Shown one piece after another: positions 16,722-24,642 of a DNA stretch of 47,910 nucleotides (position 1 is its first letter; every line of letters begins with the position of its first letter). The notes beneath the pieces are model-generated. The model was not told the origin of the DNA and did not search any database. It saw only the letters and a program-made list of their open reading frames with translations. The DNA is from Oligoflexales bacterium (lineage in GTDB: Bacteria > Bdellovibrionota_B > Oligoflexia > Oligoflexales > RGVZ01), in NCBI GenBank assembly GCA_947445775.1, contig CANFEB010000017.1, forward strand, positions 1-47,910, written 5' to 3'. The position numbers were made by a program, and so were the translations under genes.

Positions 16722-17214
16722 GTTGCTCGGATTTTTTTTTCAGCGATAACGTCAGCGTAAACTTTGCAACGGCCTCGGTTCCAGATTTTTTGGGGCACGT
16801 TGCAATGATGGTGACGGGCAGGTTGTGGCGCTCCGTGGAATGGACCGCCCGGTTCACCAGATCCTTGATGGCGGGGCCATCATTGCAGGTGAAGTGGACA
16901 TCGGATTCCGGGCGCTTCAAAAATTGCCCAGATATATCTTTGAAGACAAAAGAGACGTCGGCTCCAGCGACCCCCAACTCGCGCAGCATCAACATGGCCA
17001 GCATTCCGCCAGCAATGTCGGCACCGATGGCCAGGGACCCAAAATACATCGAGTTCAAATGATTTTTGGTCCGCCAGCGCAGCGGGATTTTTATGACAAC
17101 TCTGTTTTCGTTGATCTCAAGAACTTTTGGCCGCACATGCCAGATCAACGGAACCTTGAAGATGCCAAATAATCTGATAAAGGCCGTAGCCTTCCAAAGT
17201 GAAATCGCCGGCAT
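16693..17214 (-). CDS. DUF4442-type hotdog thioesterase-like protein
   Basis: A 173-residue single hotdog domain. The helix and turn typical of the fold appear in RTKNHLNSMYFGSLAIGADIAGGMLAML split around residues 50-75, and the DUF4442/YiiD-like family match is by overall pattern (N-terminal membrane-associating helix IRLFGIFKVPLIWHVRPKV). Such proteins are thought to hydrolyse acyl-CoA thioesters, without a proven substrate. AAGGA sits seven bases before the ATG. The gene follows aat by 60 bases on the same strand and its end overlaps the convergent peptidase gene. Confidence 0.7.
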   Translation of the reverse strand: MPAISLWKATAFIRLFGIFKVPLIWHVRPKVLEINENRVVIKIPLRWRTKNHLNSMYFGSLAIGADIAGGMLAMLMLRELGVAGADVSFVFKDISGQFLKRPESDVHFTCNDGPAIKDLVNRAVHSTERHNLPVTIIATCPKKSGTEAVAKFTLTLSLKKKSEQLSRAPQASP

Positions 17215-17274
17215 TAAACGTTCCTTGTAGAAGTCGTTGCTAAAATAATTGCAAAAATATTTGCGAAATTCATT

Positions 17275-17868
17275 TCAAAAGCGAGACGACGATGCGGTCG
17301 CCTCCTGCAGAACCTTCGTATAAGCCTCGTCGGAAATTTCTATAGCCCCCATGGATTTTAGGTGTGGGGTCATAAACTGCACCTCAAGCAGCGTCATGCC
17401 CCGCTTTTTCATGTGCTCTGTCAAAGCGTAAAGTGCCACCTTCGAGGCATCGGTGACATTGTGAAACATGCTTTCGGCAAAAAAAGCCCCACTAATAGCC
17501 ACGCCATAAAGTCCGCCGCAAAGTTGATCGTTTAGCCAGATTTCGACCGAATGGGCATATCCACGCCGGTGCAACTCGCTGTACGCCCCGATAAATTCTT
17601 CAGAGATCCACGTCCCCTCCCTGACCGAGGGGGCGGCACACGCTTTCATGACGTCGGTAAACGCCGTGTCGATCCTGATTTGAAACGGCACGTGCTTCAT
17701 GGTTTGGCGCAGCGACCTGGACGCATGAAATTGATCGAGGGGTAGGACGGCTCTTGGATCCGGACGAAACCAGCAAATTTGACCAGTGGCTGGATCAGGC
17801 ATCGGAAAATAACCGTTGGCATAGGCGTAAATAAGCAGTTGTGGCGACAGTGGTGAACGGTCGGCCAT
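17275..17868 (-). CDS. aat: Leucyl/phenylalanyl-tRNA-protein transferase
   Basis: A 197-residue member of the Aat family, somewhat shorter than the E. coli enzyme. Motifs include GYFPMPDP, the WFRPDPRAVLPLD segment, TWISEEFIGAYSELHRRGYAHSVE, and GGLYGVAISGAFFAESMFHNVTDASKVAL, the catalytic region that binds the aminoacyl-tRNA. The enzyme adds Leu or Phe to N-terminal Lys/Arg of proteins, marking them for ClpS-ClpAP under the N-end rule. It starts three bases after the HD-GYP gene's stop and is likely co-transcribed with it. Confidence 0.95.
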   Translation of the reverse strand: MADRSPLSPQLLIYAYANGYFPMPDPATGQICWFRPDPRAVLPLDQFHASRSLRQTMKHVPFQIRIDTAFTDVMKACAAPSVREGTWISEEFIGAYSELHRRGYAHSVEIWLNDQLCGGLYGVAISGAFFAESMFHNVTDASKVALYALTEHMKKRGMTLLEVQFMTPHLKSMGAIEISDEAYTKVLQEATASSSRF

Positions 17869-17871
17869 CGC

Positions 17872-19968
17872 TCACGCGCCTTTCTTGAATCCTGCGGCGT
17901 CATGTTCCGAAATTAATGAACCACTTGCTGAACCGGTGCTTTCTCCCGGGCCCGTTCCATGGACAATCATGTAGGCCTTGGACTCTACAAACATGCGAAA
18001 CAGTTCCGCGTCGAGTTTTCCGCCCTTGACCTCCATCTCCAAAATGGCCAGAGATTTTTCGGGGGGCAGTGACTTTTTGTAGGGGCGGTCTGCCGCAGAC
18101 AGCGCATCGTAGATGTCGGCGATGGTCATGATGCGCGATTGAATGGGAATCTGCTCACTGCTTGCGCTGGTTGGGTAGCCAGTGCCGTCAAGTTTTTCGT
18201 GGTGTTTGGCAGCAATTTGCGGAACGTTGGCGAGTTTTTTACCCCAAGGAATTTTTCGCAAAAATTCATAGGTATGTACAACGTGGCTCTGGATCTCGTT
18301 ATATTCGTCTGCAGTCAGCGACCCCCGTGATACGGAGAGCGACTTGAGCTCGTGATCTTTAAGCAGGCGACGTTCTTGGTTGGTGATGTCTTTGAATTGG
18401 ACGTTGGCAATGTCCTTCAAACGGTCGAAGCCCCCTTGTTCAAGTACAGTGGGCTCGTTCGCGCGCAGGATGAAAGTCATGAATTCATCTAGGAGCCCAT
18501 TGCGCTGGTCGCGCTCCGCCATCAGGTGGTTCGGCGTCATGCCCAGGGCCTGCATGTCGGGGCGCTGCATCACGTTGACCAGGGCGTTCAGGTAGTCAAT
18601 TTCGTAGCTTGCCCGGACCAATTTGAAACGTTCCTCGATTAAGGCAAGGTCTTCCGGATAAAGCTTTTTTGCTTTTACAAGAACAGCTTCGCGGACCCCA
18701 AGCTTGCCAAAATCATGGAGCAAAGATGCATAGCGAATTTCCCGCATCTCGTCTTCGTTGAACGATACTTTTTTATAGATGCCAGTTTCCGTGCGATCGA
18801 CCACCCTGGCCAATTCCACGGTAAGGGCGCAGACGCGGTGCGAGTGACCACTGGTGGTCGGGTCCCGCTGTTCAATGGCGGTGACCGAGGCGTCGACTAG
18901 GCCGTCGAATAATTGCTGGATCTCTTCCGTCATCCGCGCATTTTCCAGGGCGATGCCAGCCTGCTGGGCGACGATTTCCACATATTTGATCGACTTGTCG
19001 TCAAACGGTGTAACTTCGCTCTCAAAATCTCCAGGTGATAGCAGCCTTTTGGCTGGATCTTTTTTGCTGTTGATCAATTGGATAACGCCAATCACCTGAT
19101 GCGAGATGTCAAAGATGGGCAAGGTCAACATGGACCGCGACTGGTAGCCGATGCGCGCGTCCCAACTGCGGTCGTGGTTGATCTGGAATGGGTTTTGGGC
19201 AGGGTTGCTGGACAGCATATACAAGTCAGGGATATTGATGGTCTGCTGGCCTAAGACAGCATTGCCGACGATGGAATTGCGATTGATGGGTAACTTGAAC
19301 TCGCTCAGGTTTTGTTTCACCGAATGATTCTGGGTGAATCGAAAGTGCAGGGTCTCAGGCCCAGCTTCCGGTGCCGACTCAATGGTGTAGATCGACCCTG
19401 CGTCGGCGCGGCAAACTTCCCGGGCCTTGAGCAAAATCAGATTGAGGAGTTTCGGAATGTCCCTCTCGCCGTTTAGTTCCCGGGAGATTGACATCACTTG
19501 TTTGATGTTTTCGCCATCGCTGCGCAGGTAATCGTCGTCTTGGCGGGCTTTCATTAGGAAAGCATGCAGATGCTGAACGCTGGCGATGCTTGCGCGCCAG
19601 GAGGCTTCATTGGTGGGTAGTGCGGCGGTTTGTATGGGAGCTTCGCCAATCCAGGCAGGCAAAGGTGGCGCAACGCTGTCTTTTTTTGCCAACACCTGAT
19701 CGAGCAACGACTGGGGGGTTTCCTTCGTGGTCAACATCAGCAAAATTGTGTTTTCGGCAGGTCTTGCAAGGTTATTGAGGTTGTTTTTATTGCTCCAGAT
19801 TTCTGCAGGAATGATCATAAGGCGCAGGTCGCCACTGGTCAGCGTGACACAGGGATTTTCCCCGGTTTCTGAATGTGATGAAAAGATTTTCAGGGCTTCA
19901 TCTTGAGCGGTGAACGCGATAATGTCCGCAAGACTAGCAAGACTAGCAAGGCTATCGAGACTGGCCAT
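17872..19968 (-). CDS. GAF and HD-GYP domain protein (probable cyclic-di-GMP phosphodiesterase)
   Basis: A 698-residue protein. Residues 1-150 are unassigned; a GAF domain covers about 160-350 (RADAGSIYTIE, ending FDDKSIKYVEIVAQQAGIALENA). The HD-GYP domain follows: SGHSHRV (about 375), the HD pair in LLHDFGKLG (about 418), HHEKLDGTGYP (about 590) with the GYP residues intact, and IADIYDALSAADRPY. About 105 residues are inserted between the HD motif and the GYP half, much longer than in standard HD-GYP enzymes. A GAF-controlled c-di-GMP hydrolase is likely. The N-terminus is made of 9-bp repeats. An AAGG ribosome site supports the start. Confidence 0.88.
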   Translation of the reverse strand: MASLDSLASLASLADIIAFTAQDEALKIFSSHSETGENPCVTLTSGDLRLMIIPAEIWSNKNNLNNLARPAENTILLMLTTKETPQSLLDQVLAKKDSVAPPLPAWIGEAPIQTAALPTNEASWRASIASVQHLHAFLMKARQDDDYLRSDGENIKQVMSISRELNGERDIPKLLNLILLKAREVCRADAGSIYTIESAPEAGPETLHFRFTQNHSVKQNLSEFKLPINRNSIVGNAVLGQQTINIPDLYMLSSNPAQNPFQINHDRSWDARIGYQSRSMLTLPIFDISHQVIGVIQLINSKKDPAKRLLSPGDFESEVTPFDDKSIKYVEIVAQQAGIALENARMTEEIQQLFDGLVDASVTAIEQRDPTTSGHSHRVCALTVELARVVDRTETGIYKKVSFNEDEMREIRYASLLHDFGKLGVREAVLVKAKKLYPEDLALIEERFKLVRASYEIDYLNALVNVMQRPDMQALGMTPNHLMAERDQRNGLLDEFMTFILRANEPTVLEQGGFDRLKDIANVQFKDITNQERRLLKDHELKSLSVSRGSLTADEYNEIQSHVVHTYEFLRKIPWGKKLANVPQIAAKHHEKLDGTGYPTSASSEQIPIQSRIMTIADIYDALSAADRPYKKSLPPEKSLAILEMEVKGGKLDAELFRMFVESKAYMIVHGTGPGESTGSASGSLISEHDAAGFKKGA
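19928..19963 (-). repeat. Four tandem 9-bp units at the HD-GYP N-terminus
   Basis: Units at 19928-19936, 19937-19945, 19946-19954 and 19955-19963 (GCAAGACTA type on the plus strand) begin two bases after the start codon on the coding strand. They encode the repeated Ser-Leu-Asp/Ala pattern of MASLDSLASLASLAD. Confidence 0.85.
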
Positions 19969-20039
19969 GTCACACCTTTGTTAGATGATCTGAGTCGGTT
20001 GATTAATGATACATCCACGATGTTGAAATCGGAGCGAAA

Positions 20040-20765
20040 ATGGATATCGGCGTTATTGTTGATCTGGAAACAACCGGCCTAGATCCCCTGAAGGATCAGG
20101 TGGTTGAAGTGGGTTTGATTGAATTTGCGGTTTCCCCCGATTCTGCGGGTGGACTGCGGGCCGGAATGACGGGGGGATATTCTGCCCTTCAAGACCCGGG
20201 TCGGCCCCTGCCGCCGGAAGTGGCCAAATTGACTGGTTTGTCGGACGACCTTTTGGTCGGGCAGTCTGTCGATTGGACCGTGGTTCGCAAAACCTTGTCC
20301 CGAGCCAGTGTCGTCATTGCCCACAACGCCGCCTTTGACCGGGCGTTTCTGGAACGCCGCCCTGAATTGGACGGCATCAAACCCCACTGGGCTTGCTCGG
20401 TGAAACATATCAATTGGCGGCAGCATGGATTTAAGACGCGGGCGCTCAATTATTTGGCAGCCGACCACGGTTTTGTGAATCCCTTTGCCCATCGCGCCCT
20501 GTTTGATTGTGCGACAACATTTCGCTTGGTTGCCCCCTATCTGGAGGAATTAATCCGCCGCAGCTATTTGGGTGAATATCTAGTGAGTGCCACCGGAGCG
20601 GCCTTTGAAACCAAAGACATCCTTCGCATCAATGGGTACCGCTGGAATCCCGAAGCTCGGGTCTGGGCGAAAAACCTTCTAGAAGACGAATTGGAAGAAG
20701 AACGGAAGTTTTTGGCGACAGAAGTATACAAAGGCGACACGCGCCATCGCGAAGAAAAATTATAA
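20040..20765 (+). CDS. DnaQ-like 3'-5' exonuclease (DEDDh family)
   Basis: A 241-residue exonuclease. ExoI is VIVDLETTGLDP with the metal-binding Asp and Glu, ExoII is VVIAHNAAFDRAFLERR, and ExoIII is HRALFDCATTF with the catalytic His and Asp, so all DEDDh residues are present. The C-terminal 70 residues (INGYRWNPEARVWAKNL) resemble an accessory segment seen in some stand-alone epsilon-like nucleases. It probably trims DNA or RNA 3' ends in repair or proofreading. GGAG precedes the ATG. It is divergent from the HD-GYP gene and ends in a terminator. Confidence 0.88.
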   Translation: MDIGVIVDLETTGLDPLKDQVVEVGLIEFAVSPDSAGGLRAGMTGGYSALQDPGRPLPPEVAKLTGLSDDLLVGQSVDWTVVRKTLSRASVVIAHNAAFDRAFLERRPELDGIKPHWACSVKHINWRQHGFKTRALNYLAADHGFVNPFAHRALFDCATTFRLVAPYLEELIRRSYLGEYLVSATGAAFETKDILRINGYRWNPEARVWAKNLLEDELEEERKFLATEVYKGDTRHREEKL

Positions 20766-20771
20766 CGGTCG

Positions 20772-20802
20772 TTAATCCAGAGGATTAAGCCGGGCTTTTT
20801 TT
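20772..20802 (+). terminator. Rho-independent terminator after the exonuclease gene
   Basis: A perfect 7-bp stem TTAATCC/GGATTAA with a 3-base loop (20772-20788) is followed by the short palindrome AAGCC-G-GGCTT and a run of seven T. The stem overlaps the dedA stop codon, so the two convergent genes share the terminator region. Confidence 0.65.
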
Positions 20803-21402
20803 GCGGCGGAAAAAGTACAAGGCAGCGAAGGTCAGGATGGCAATCATAAGGATTGAATAAATCCCCACCTGAAATCTGCGTGTTATTTTTTCCAACTGCT
20901 CGAGATTTGCGCCAAAGAAAAATCCAAGGTAAACCCAGACGGGCACGGAAATCAGGGCTGCGAAGCCGTCCAGGCCAATGAAGACCCACCATTTAACGTG
21001 AAACATTCCTGCGGTCAGGAAAATTGGCATTCTCAGTCCGGGCATAAAGCGCGCCATGAAAATGACCTTGGTGCCATACTTGCGAAAGACTTCGGTGACT
21101 TTGGCGTCGCGCTCAGGCGTCAGTATTCGATTGAACGGACTGCGACGCTTCAATTGCGGGCCAAGTTTCAACCCAAGGGTATAGATAATGGCATCGCCAA
21201 TGATCACCCCGGCAAAGCAGACAAGCTGGGCCTGGTGAAGTTGGACAACGCCGTGGGAGGCAAGAATTCCTGAGGTGATCAGGATGATGTCTTCCGGCAT
21301 TGGCAGGCCGAAGCCACATGCCAACAAAATTAAAAAGACCACGATCAAGCTGTGGGTGCCGTATGGCATCAAGAAATCAAGCAAATCAAGCAGTGCACGC
21401 AT
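20785..21402 (-). CDS. DedA-family membrane protein
   Basis: A 205-residue multi-span protein with the DedA pattern: GFGLPMPEDIILITSGILASHG in the first re-entrant region, FAGVIIGDAIIYTLGLKLG, and the RFMPGLRMPIFLTAGMFHVKWWVF motif with the conserved arginines. At least four hydrophobic segments are visible. DedA/DUF1145-type proteins act as phospholipid (including undecaprenyl phosphate or PE) flippases and support membrane homeostasis. It follows the small membrane protein gene by 21 bases. Confidence 0.9.
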   Translation of the reverse strand: MRALLDLLDFLMPYGTHSLIVVFLILLACGFGLPMPEDIILITSGILASHGVVQLHQAQLVCFAGVIIGDAIIYTLGLKLGPQLKRRSPFNRILTPERDAKVTEVFRKYGTKVIFMARFMPGLRMPIFLTAGMFHVKWWVFIGLDGFAALISVPVWVYLGFFFGANLEQLEKITRRFQVGIYSILMIAILTFAALYFFRRKKSPA

Positions 21403-21423
21403 CAGTCAGTTCCAATGTAAAGC

Positions 21424-21660
21424 TTAAGAATGACCGCTGGATGTACGAAACACAGACAATATGGCCTTGATTGTGGACCTGTCTATATCGATGATTCCCG
21501 AAAGAATCAATGAAGTCATGAGGATCCCGCCAAAAAATCCGACCATTGCCGCAAGAACCGCCATGCGGCTTGCCGCCTGGGCAAGCTCCAAATTGTTATC
21601 GAGAAAATCAAATCGCCGGATACGCTTAGAGTCTGCTGAAAATGGATTGTCTTGTTCCAT
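21424..21660 (-). CDS. Small hypothetical membrane protein
   Basis: A 78-residue protein with a charged N-terminus and one or two hydrophobic segments (MAVLAAMVGFFGGILMTSL and neighbouring residues, about 33-58). I do not recognise a family. GGAGG lies 13 bases before the ATG, a rather long spacing. It shares strand and spacing with dedA downstream, so the pair may be co-expressed. Confidence 0.5.
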   Translation of the reverse strand: MEQDNPFSADSKRIRRFDFLDNNLELAQAASRMAVLAAMVGFFGGILMTSLILSGIIDIDRSTIKAILSVFRTSSGHS

Positions 21661-21735
21661 TCGGTTCTATCTGCCTCCGCCGTAATCATCGTTGAGAATT
21701 GTCCTTCAGCATGATGACGCGACAGAGGGCCGAAA

Positions 21736-23745
21736 TCAAGCGCGGTCCCTTGGCTTGTGGCGCAGATCCAGCCCAGCATCGGTTTGCGATGATTCAGGTG
21801 CAAACTTGACATCCGCGGCAAGTCCTGCACTTCGGATGTCTTCAATCAGACGTTGGACTTTGATGAGGGCTGGGTCCACCAGACCCAGGTCATCAGAACC
21901 AAAATCTGCCAACAGCGGCACGAGTTTTTGGGCGGGGTGCTGCGAGCCATCGCTGCCTAGACCCATGGCTGGTGCCAGCGTCGGCACGTCGTCCATGAGG
22001 GATGTGATGATGGTGGCGCGCTCGCCAGCAGCGAAGCGCAATTGGCTGACGGCGTGCAGGTATTCGGTGGCTGTCACCACCATGCTCAAGGCGTCATGAG
22101 CATCACCGGAGTCACCGGAGTCACCGACATCAGGCGACGTACCAAGGCTGATGGCTGTCATACCAAGTGGACGCAAACCGTCACTGACCCGGTCCAGTTG
22201 CTTGCGGAAGTCATTCCAGTCGCAGCCATTAGCCGTCGCGCGCAACGTCAGGCGACCAGTCGTCGGCAAATCCGCCTGATGGGCTGCCCTGTGAACCTTG
22301 TCATGAGTATTCCACCGGGCGTCGCTTGGGGATTCAGCCAGACGGCGAACCCCTGCGGCGCGAAGGGCCGTCATGCCAGCGTGAAGGTCAACGGCAGCCT
22401 GCTCCATCAAGTTCGCAACGACAGACATTCCCGCCAAGATGACCTCGCAAGGCCCATTAGAACTCGGAGTCGAGGAGTTTGACTGGCAAGTGGTTAGGAG
22501 ATTGGCCCAGCTCAGATTTTTCATCTCATCAAGTTTTACAACGACCGTGTGCGGCGTTATTGCAAAAGTCATTTTGCGGGCTCGTGATACGGGTAAATTC
22601 CGATTGGCCTGATGGCTCCGACTGGCCTGATGGCTTTGATTGCCCTGGGCAACTTGTGCCAGGGACTTTTCTAGGTTTATGGGCTTGTACAGAGTGTCGC
22701 GCTCAACCGGCGTTCTTCCGGCACGCAGGATTAAATTCTCAAGGTCAGCGCGGCTCATCGCCATCCCCGAGCGTCCGCCGGCCATGAGTGAAATTTTTTC
22801 TTCGGTGACCGTACCGTCAAAATCATTTGCCCCGAAACTCAATCCAAGTTGGGCGATGTCCTGGCCCAACATCACCCAGTAGGCTTTGATGTTGGCGAAG
22901 TTGTCCAGATAGAGCCTCGCCACGGCAATGGTTTTGAGGTCATCAAAGCCAAAGGTATAACGACCAATTCCCATGTCATTTTGGTTGGGCTGAAACGACA
23001 ACGGAATAAATACGTTGAAGCCGCCGGTTTCGTCTTGCAGCTCCCGCAGGCGACGCATGTGATCGACGCGGTGCTCAAAGCGTTCAATGTGCCCATAAAG
23101 CATGGTGCAGTTGGATCTAAGTCCCATGCTATGGGCCAAGCGGTGCGTATCGATCCATTGATCGGCGCTGACTTTGGTGTCGCAGATCTCATCGCGAATT
23201 TCCGGATGAAAAATCTCGGCGCCGCCACCTGGCAGTGATCCAAGGCCGGCATTTTTCAAGTCTTGCAAAATCTCGGCTAGGGACCTGCGTTCACGGCGCG
23301 CCATCCAGTCAAGTTCGACAGCGGTGAATGCCTTCAAATGCACGCCTGGAAATTCAGCATGCATCGTTGCAATCATGTCCAAATAGCGCTTGAAGGGCCA
23401 ACGCGGGTGTAGGCCGCCCACCATGTGGAGTTCTGTTGCCCCTTGGGCCACAGCCGTTCTGGCCTTTTCGACCATTTCATCGATCTCGTAGGCGTAGGCA
23501 CCTTCTTCGCCGGGCTTGCGCGAGAAGGCGCAAAATTTGCACGAGAGTGCGCAAATATTCGTCGGATTGATGTGGCGATTGATGTTGTAAAAAATACGGT
23601 CCTGATTTTTGCGACGATTAACCCGGTCAGCCAATGCGCCAATGCGCATCAAGTCAGGTGATTCAAATAAATATAATGCATCGGCTTCATTTAAACGTGA
23701 GCCGTTTTCGATTTTATTTTCGATTTCGCGCATCTGATTGATCAT
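21736..23745 (-). CDS. mqnE: Aminofutalosine synthase MqnE fused to a degenerate radical-SAM-like barrel
   Basis: Residues 1-365 are a complete MqnE radical SAM enzyme of the futalosine menaquinone pathway. The cluster motif is CALSCKFC (Cys 65, 69, 72), followed by GATELHMVGGLHP, LPGGGAEIF, SFQPNQNDMG and LSFGANDFDGTV. A repetitive linker (about 366-390) leads to a further 280 residues that still echo the second half of the same fold: LRAAGVRRLAESPSDARWNT, THDKVHRAAHQADLP, and PLLADFGSDDLGLVDP (compare SFGANDFDGTV). They lack any CxxxCxxC. Typical MqnE is about 370 residues. The start overlaps the mqnD stop (ATGA). The extension may be structural or regulatory; this is inference. Confidence 0.88.
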   Translation of the reverse strand: MINQMREIENKIENGSRLNEADALYLFESPDLMRIGALADRVNRRKNQDRIFYNINRHINPTNICALSCKFCAFSRKPGEEGAYAYEIDEMVEKARTAVAQGATELHMVGGLHPRWPFKRYLDMIATMHAEFPGVHLKAFTAVELDWMARRERRSLAEILQDLKNAGLGSLPGGGAEIFHPEIRDEICDTKVSADQWIDTHRLAHSMGLRSNCTMLYGHIERFEHRVDHMRRLRELQDETGGFNVFIPLSFQPNQNDMGIGRYTFGFDDLKTIAVARLYLDNFANIKAYWVMLGQDIAQLGLSFGANDFDGTVTEEKISLMAGGRSGMAMSRADLENLILRAGRTPVERDTLYKPINLEKSLAQVAQGNQSHQASRSHQANRNLPVSRARKMTFAITPHTVVVKLDEMKNLSWANLLTTCQSNSSTPSSNGPCEVILAGMSVVANLMEQAAVDLHAGMTALRAAGVRRLAESPSDARWNTHDKVHRAAHQADLPTTGRLTLRATANGCDWNDFRKQLDRVSDGLRPLGMTAISLGTSPDVGDSGDSGDAHDALSMVVTATEYLHAVSQLRFAAGERATIITSLMDDVPTLAPAMGLGSDGSQHPAQKLVPLLADFGSDDLGLVDPALIKVQRLIEDIRSAGLAADVKFAPESSQTDAGLDLRHKPRDRA
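22601..22654 (-). repeat. 18-bp tandem repeats in the MqnE fusion linker
   Basis: Two close copies and one diverged copy of an 18-base unit (22601-22618, 22619-22636, 22637-22654) encode Ser-His-Gln-Ala-Xaa-Arg-type repeats joining the two halves of the MqnE fusion. Confidence 0.75.
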
Positions 23746-24641
23746 ATTGTAATTCCTAGCGACACCACGTGATTTTTGATTTCAAGGGCCGGGTAAAGCC
23801 CCATGCGGGATCCTTCACCAAACAACTGATCAAGGGACGTCAAAACGTCGTCTTGCAAATCCAGACTACGATGGTTGACATACATTTCAATATAACGGTC
23901 ACCAAGAGTTTCATCCAGTTTGGTCACGGCGGTTGCAATCGCGCCTTTGAGGGTTTCTTGGCGTCCAGAAAGTCCGGCTTCGATGCTGGCCTTGAAAAGT
24001 CTGGTCAGGGCTTGGACATGGCGCTCGCCAAGGCTTCTTCGGATGGCGTTGCCTCCCAGTGGCAGGGGCAAGGCAAATTTCTTCAACCATAAGGCTCCAA
24101 GGTCGAAGCATTTTGCCAGGCCTTGATTTTCGCAGTCGATTTGTAACTCATGAATCAAAATGCCGGCATCAACTTCGCCCTCCTCAACAGCATGGGCAAT
24201 GTCGGTGAAGTGCATGGGTACGGCCTCAAAATTCCCCAGCAGTGCCCGCGCCGACAAGAAGGCCGACGTCTGCAGGCCTGGAACAGCAATGCGCATCCCC
24301 GATAAATCAGTTGTTCCTAGGGGAAAGCGCTGGTCCATGCGCGTCACCACGGCGGGACCAAATCCATCGCCGATGCTGCTGCCAACCGGCATCAACCAGT
24401 ATTCGTCTACAAGGTCGGGGTAGGCCGCCATGCTGATGGCGGTGATGTCGTATGTGCCAAATTTTGCGGCATCGTTGAGTTCCTGGATGTCTCCGACGAC
24501 GAATTCAAAATCATATTCGCCCCAATCCAGGCGGCGTTCCCGCAGAGCCTGCACCATGAATTGGTCATCGGTATCCGGGCTGAAGGCAAGGGTAATTTTT
24601 TTTAGGACGATTTTTTTGCTGGGCATTGTCGGCATCGTCAT
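23742..24641 (-). CDS. mqnD: 1,4-dihydroxy-6-naphthoate synthase (menaquinone, futalosine route)
   Basis: A 299-residue MqnA/MqnD-fold protein. MqnD-like signatures are FSPDTDDQFMVQAL (equivalent to SPCPNDTFIF), TAISMAAYPDL, VDAGILIHELQ with the catalytic histidine, and LPLPLGGNAIRRSLG. MqnD converts cyclic dehypoxanthine futalosine to dihydroxynaphthoate. MqnA is a relative, but the HE and LPLGGNAIRR segments favour MqnD. It sits between mevalonate kinase (one-base gap) and mqnE (four-base overlap). Three ATGs lie within the first seven codons, so the exact start is open. Confidence 0.83.
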   Translation of the reverse strand: MTMPTMPSKKIVLKKITLAFSPDTDDQFMVQALRERRLDWGEYDFEFVVGDIQELNDAAKFGTYDITAISMAAYPDLVDEYWLMPVGSSIGDGFGPAVVTRMDQRFPLGTTDLSGMRIAVPGLQTSAFLSARALLGNFEAVPMHFTDIAHAVEEGEVDAGILIHELQIDCENQGLAKCFDLGALWLKKFALPLPLGGNAIRRSLGERHVQALTRLFKASIEAGLSGRQETLKGAIATAVTKLDETLGDRYIEMYVNHRSLDLQDDVLTSLDQLFGEGSRMGLYPALEIKNHVVSLGITI

Positions 24642-24642
24642 A

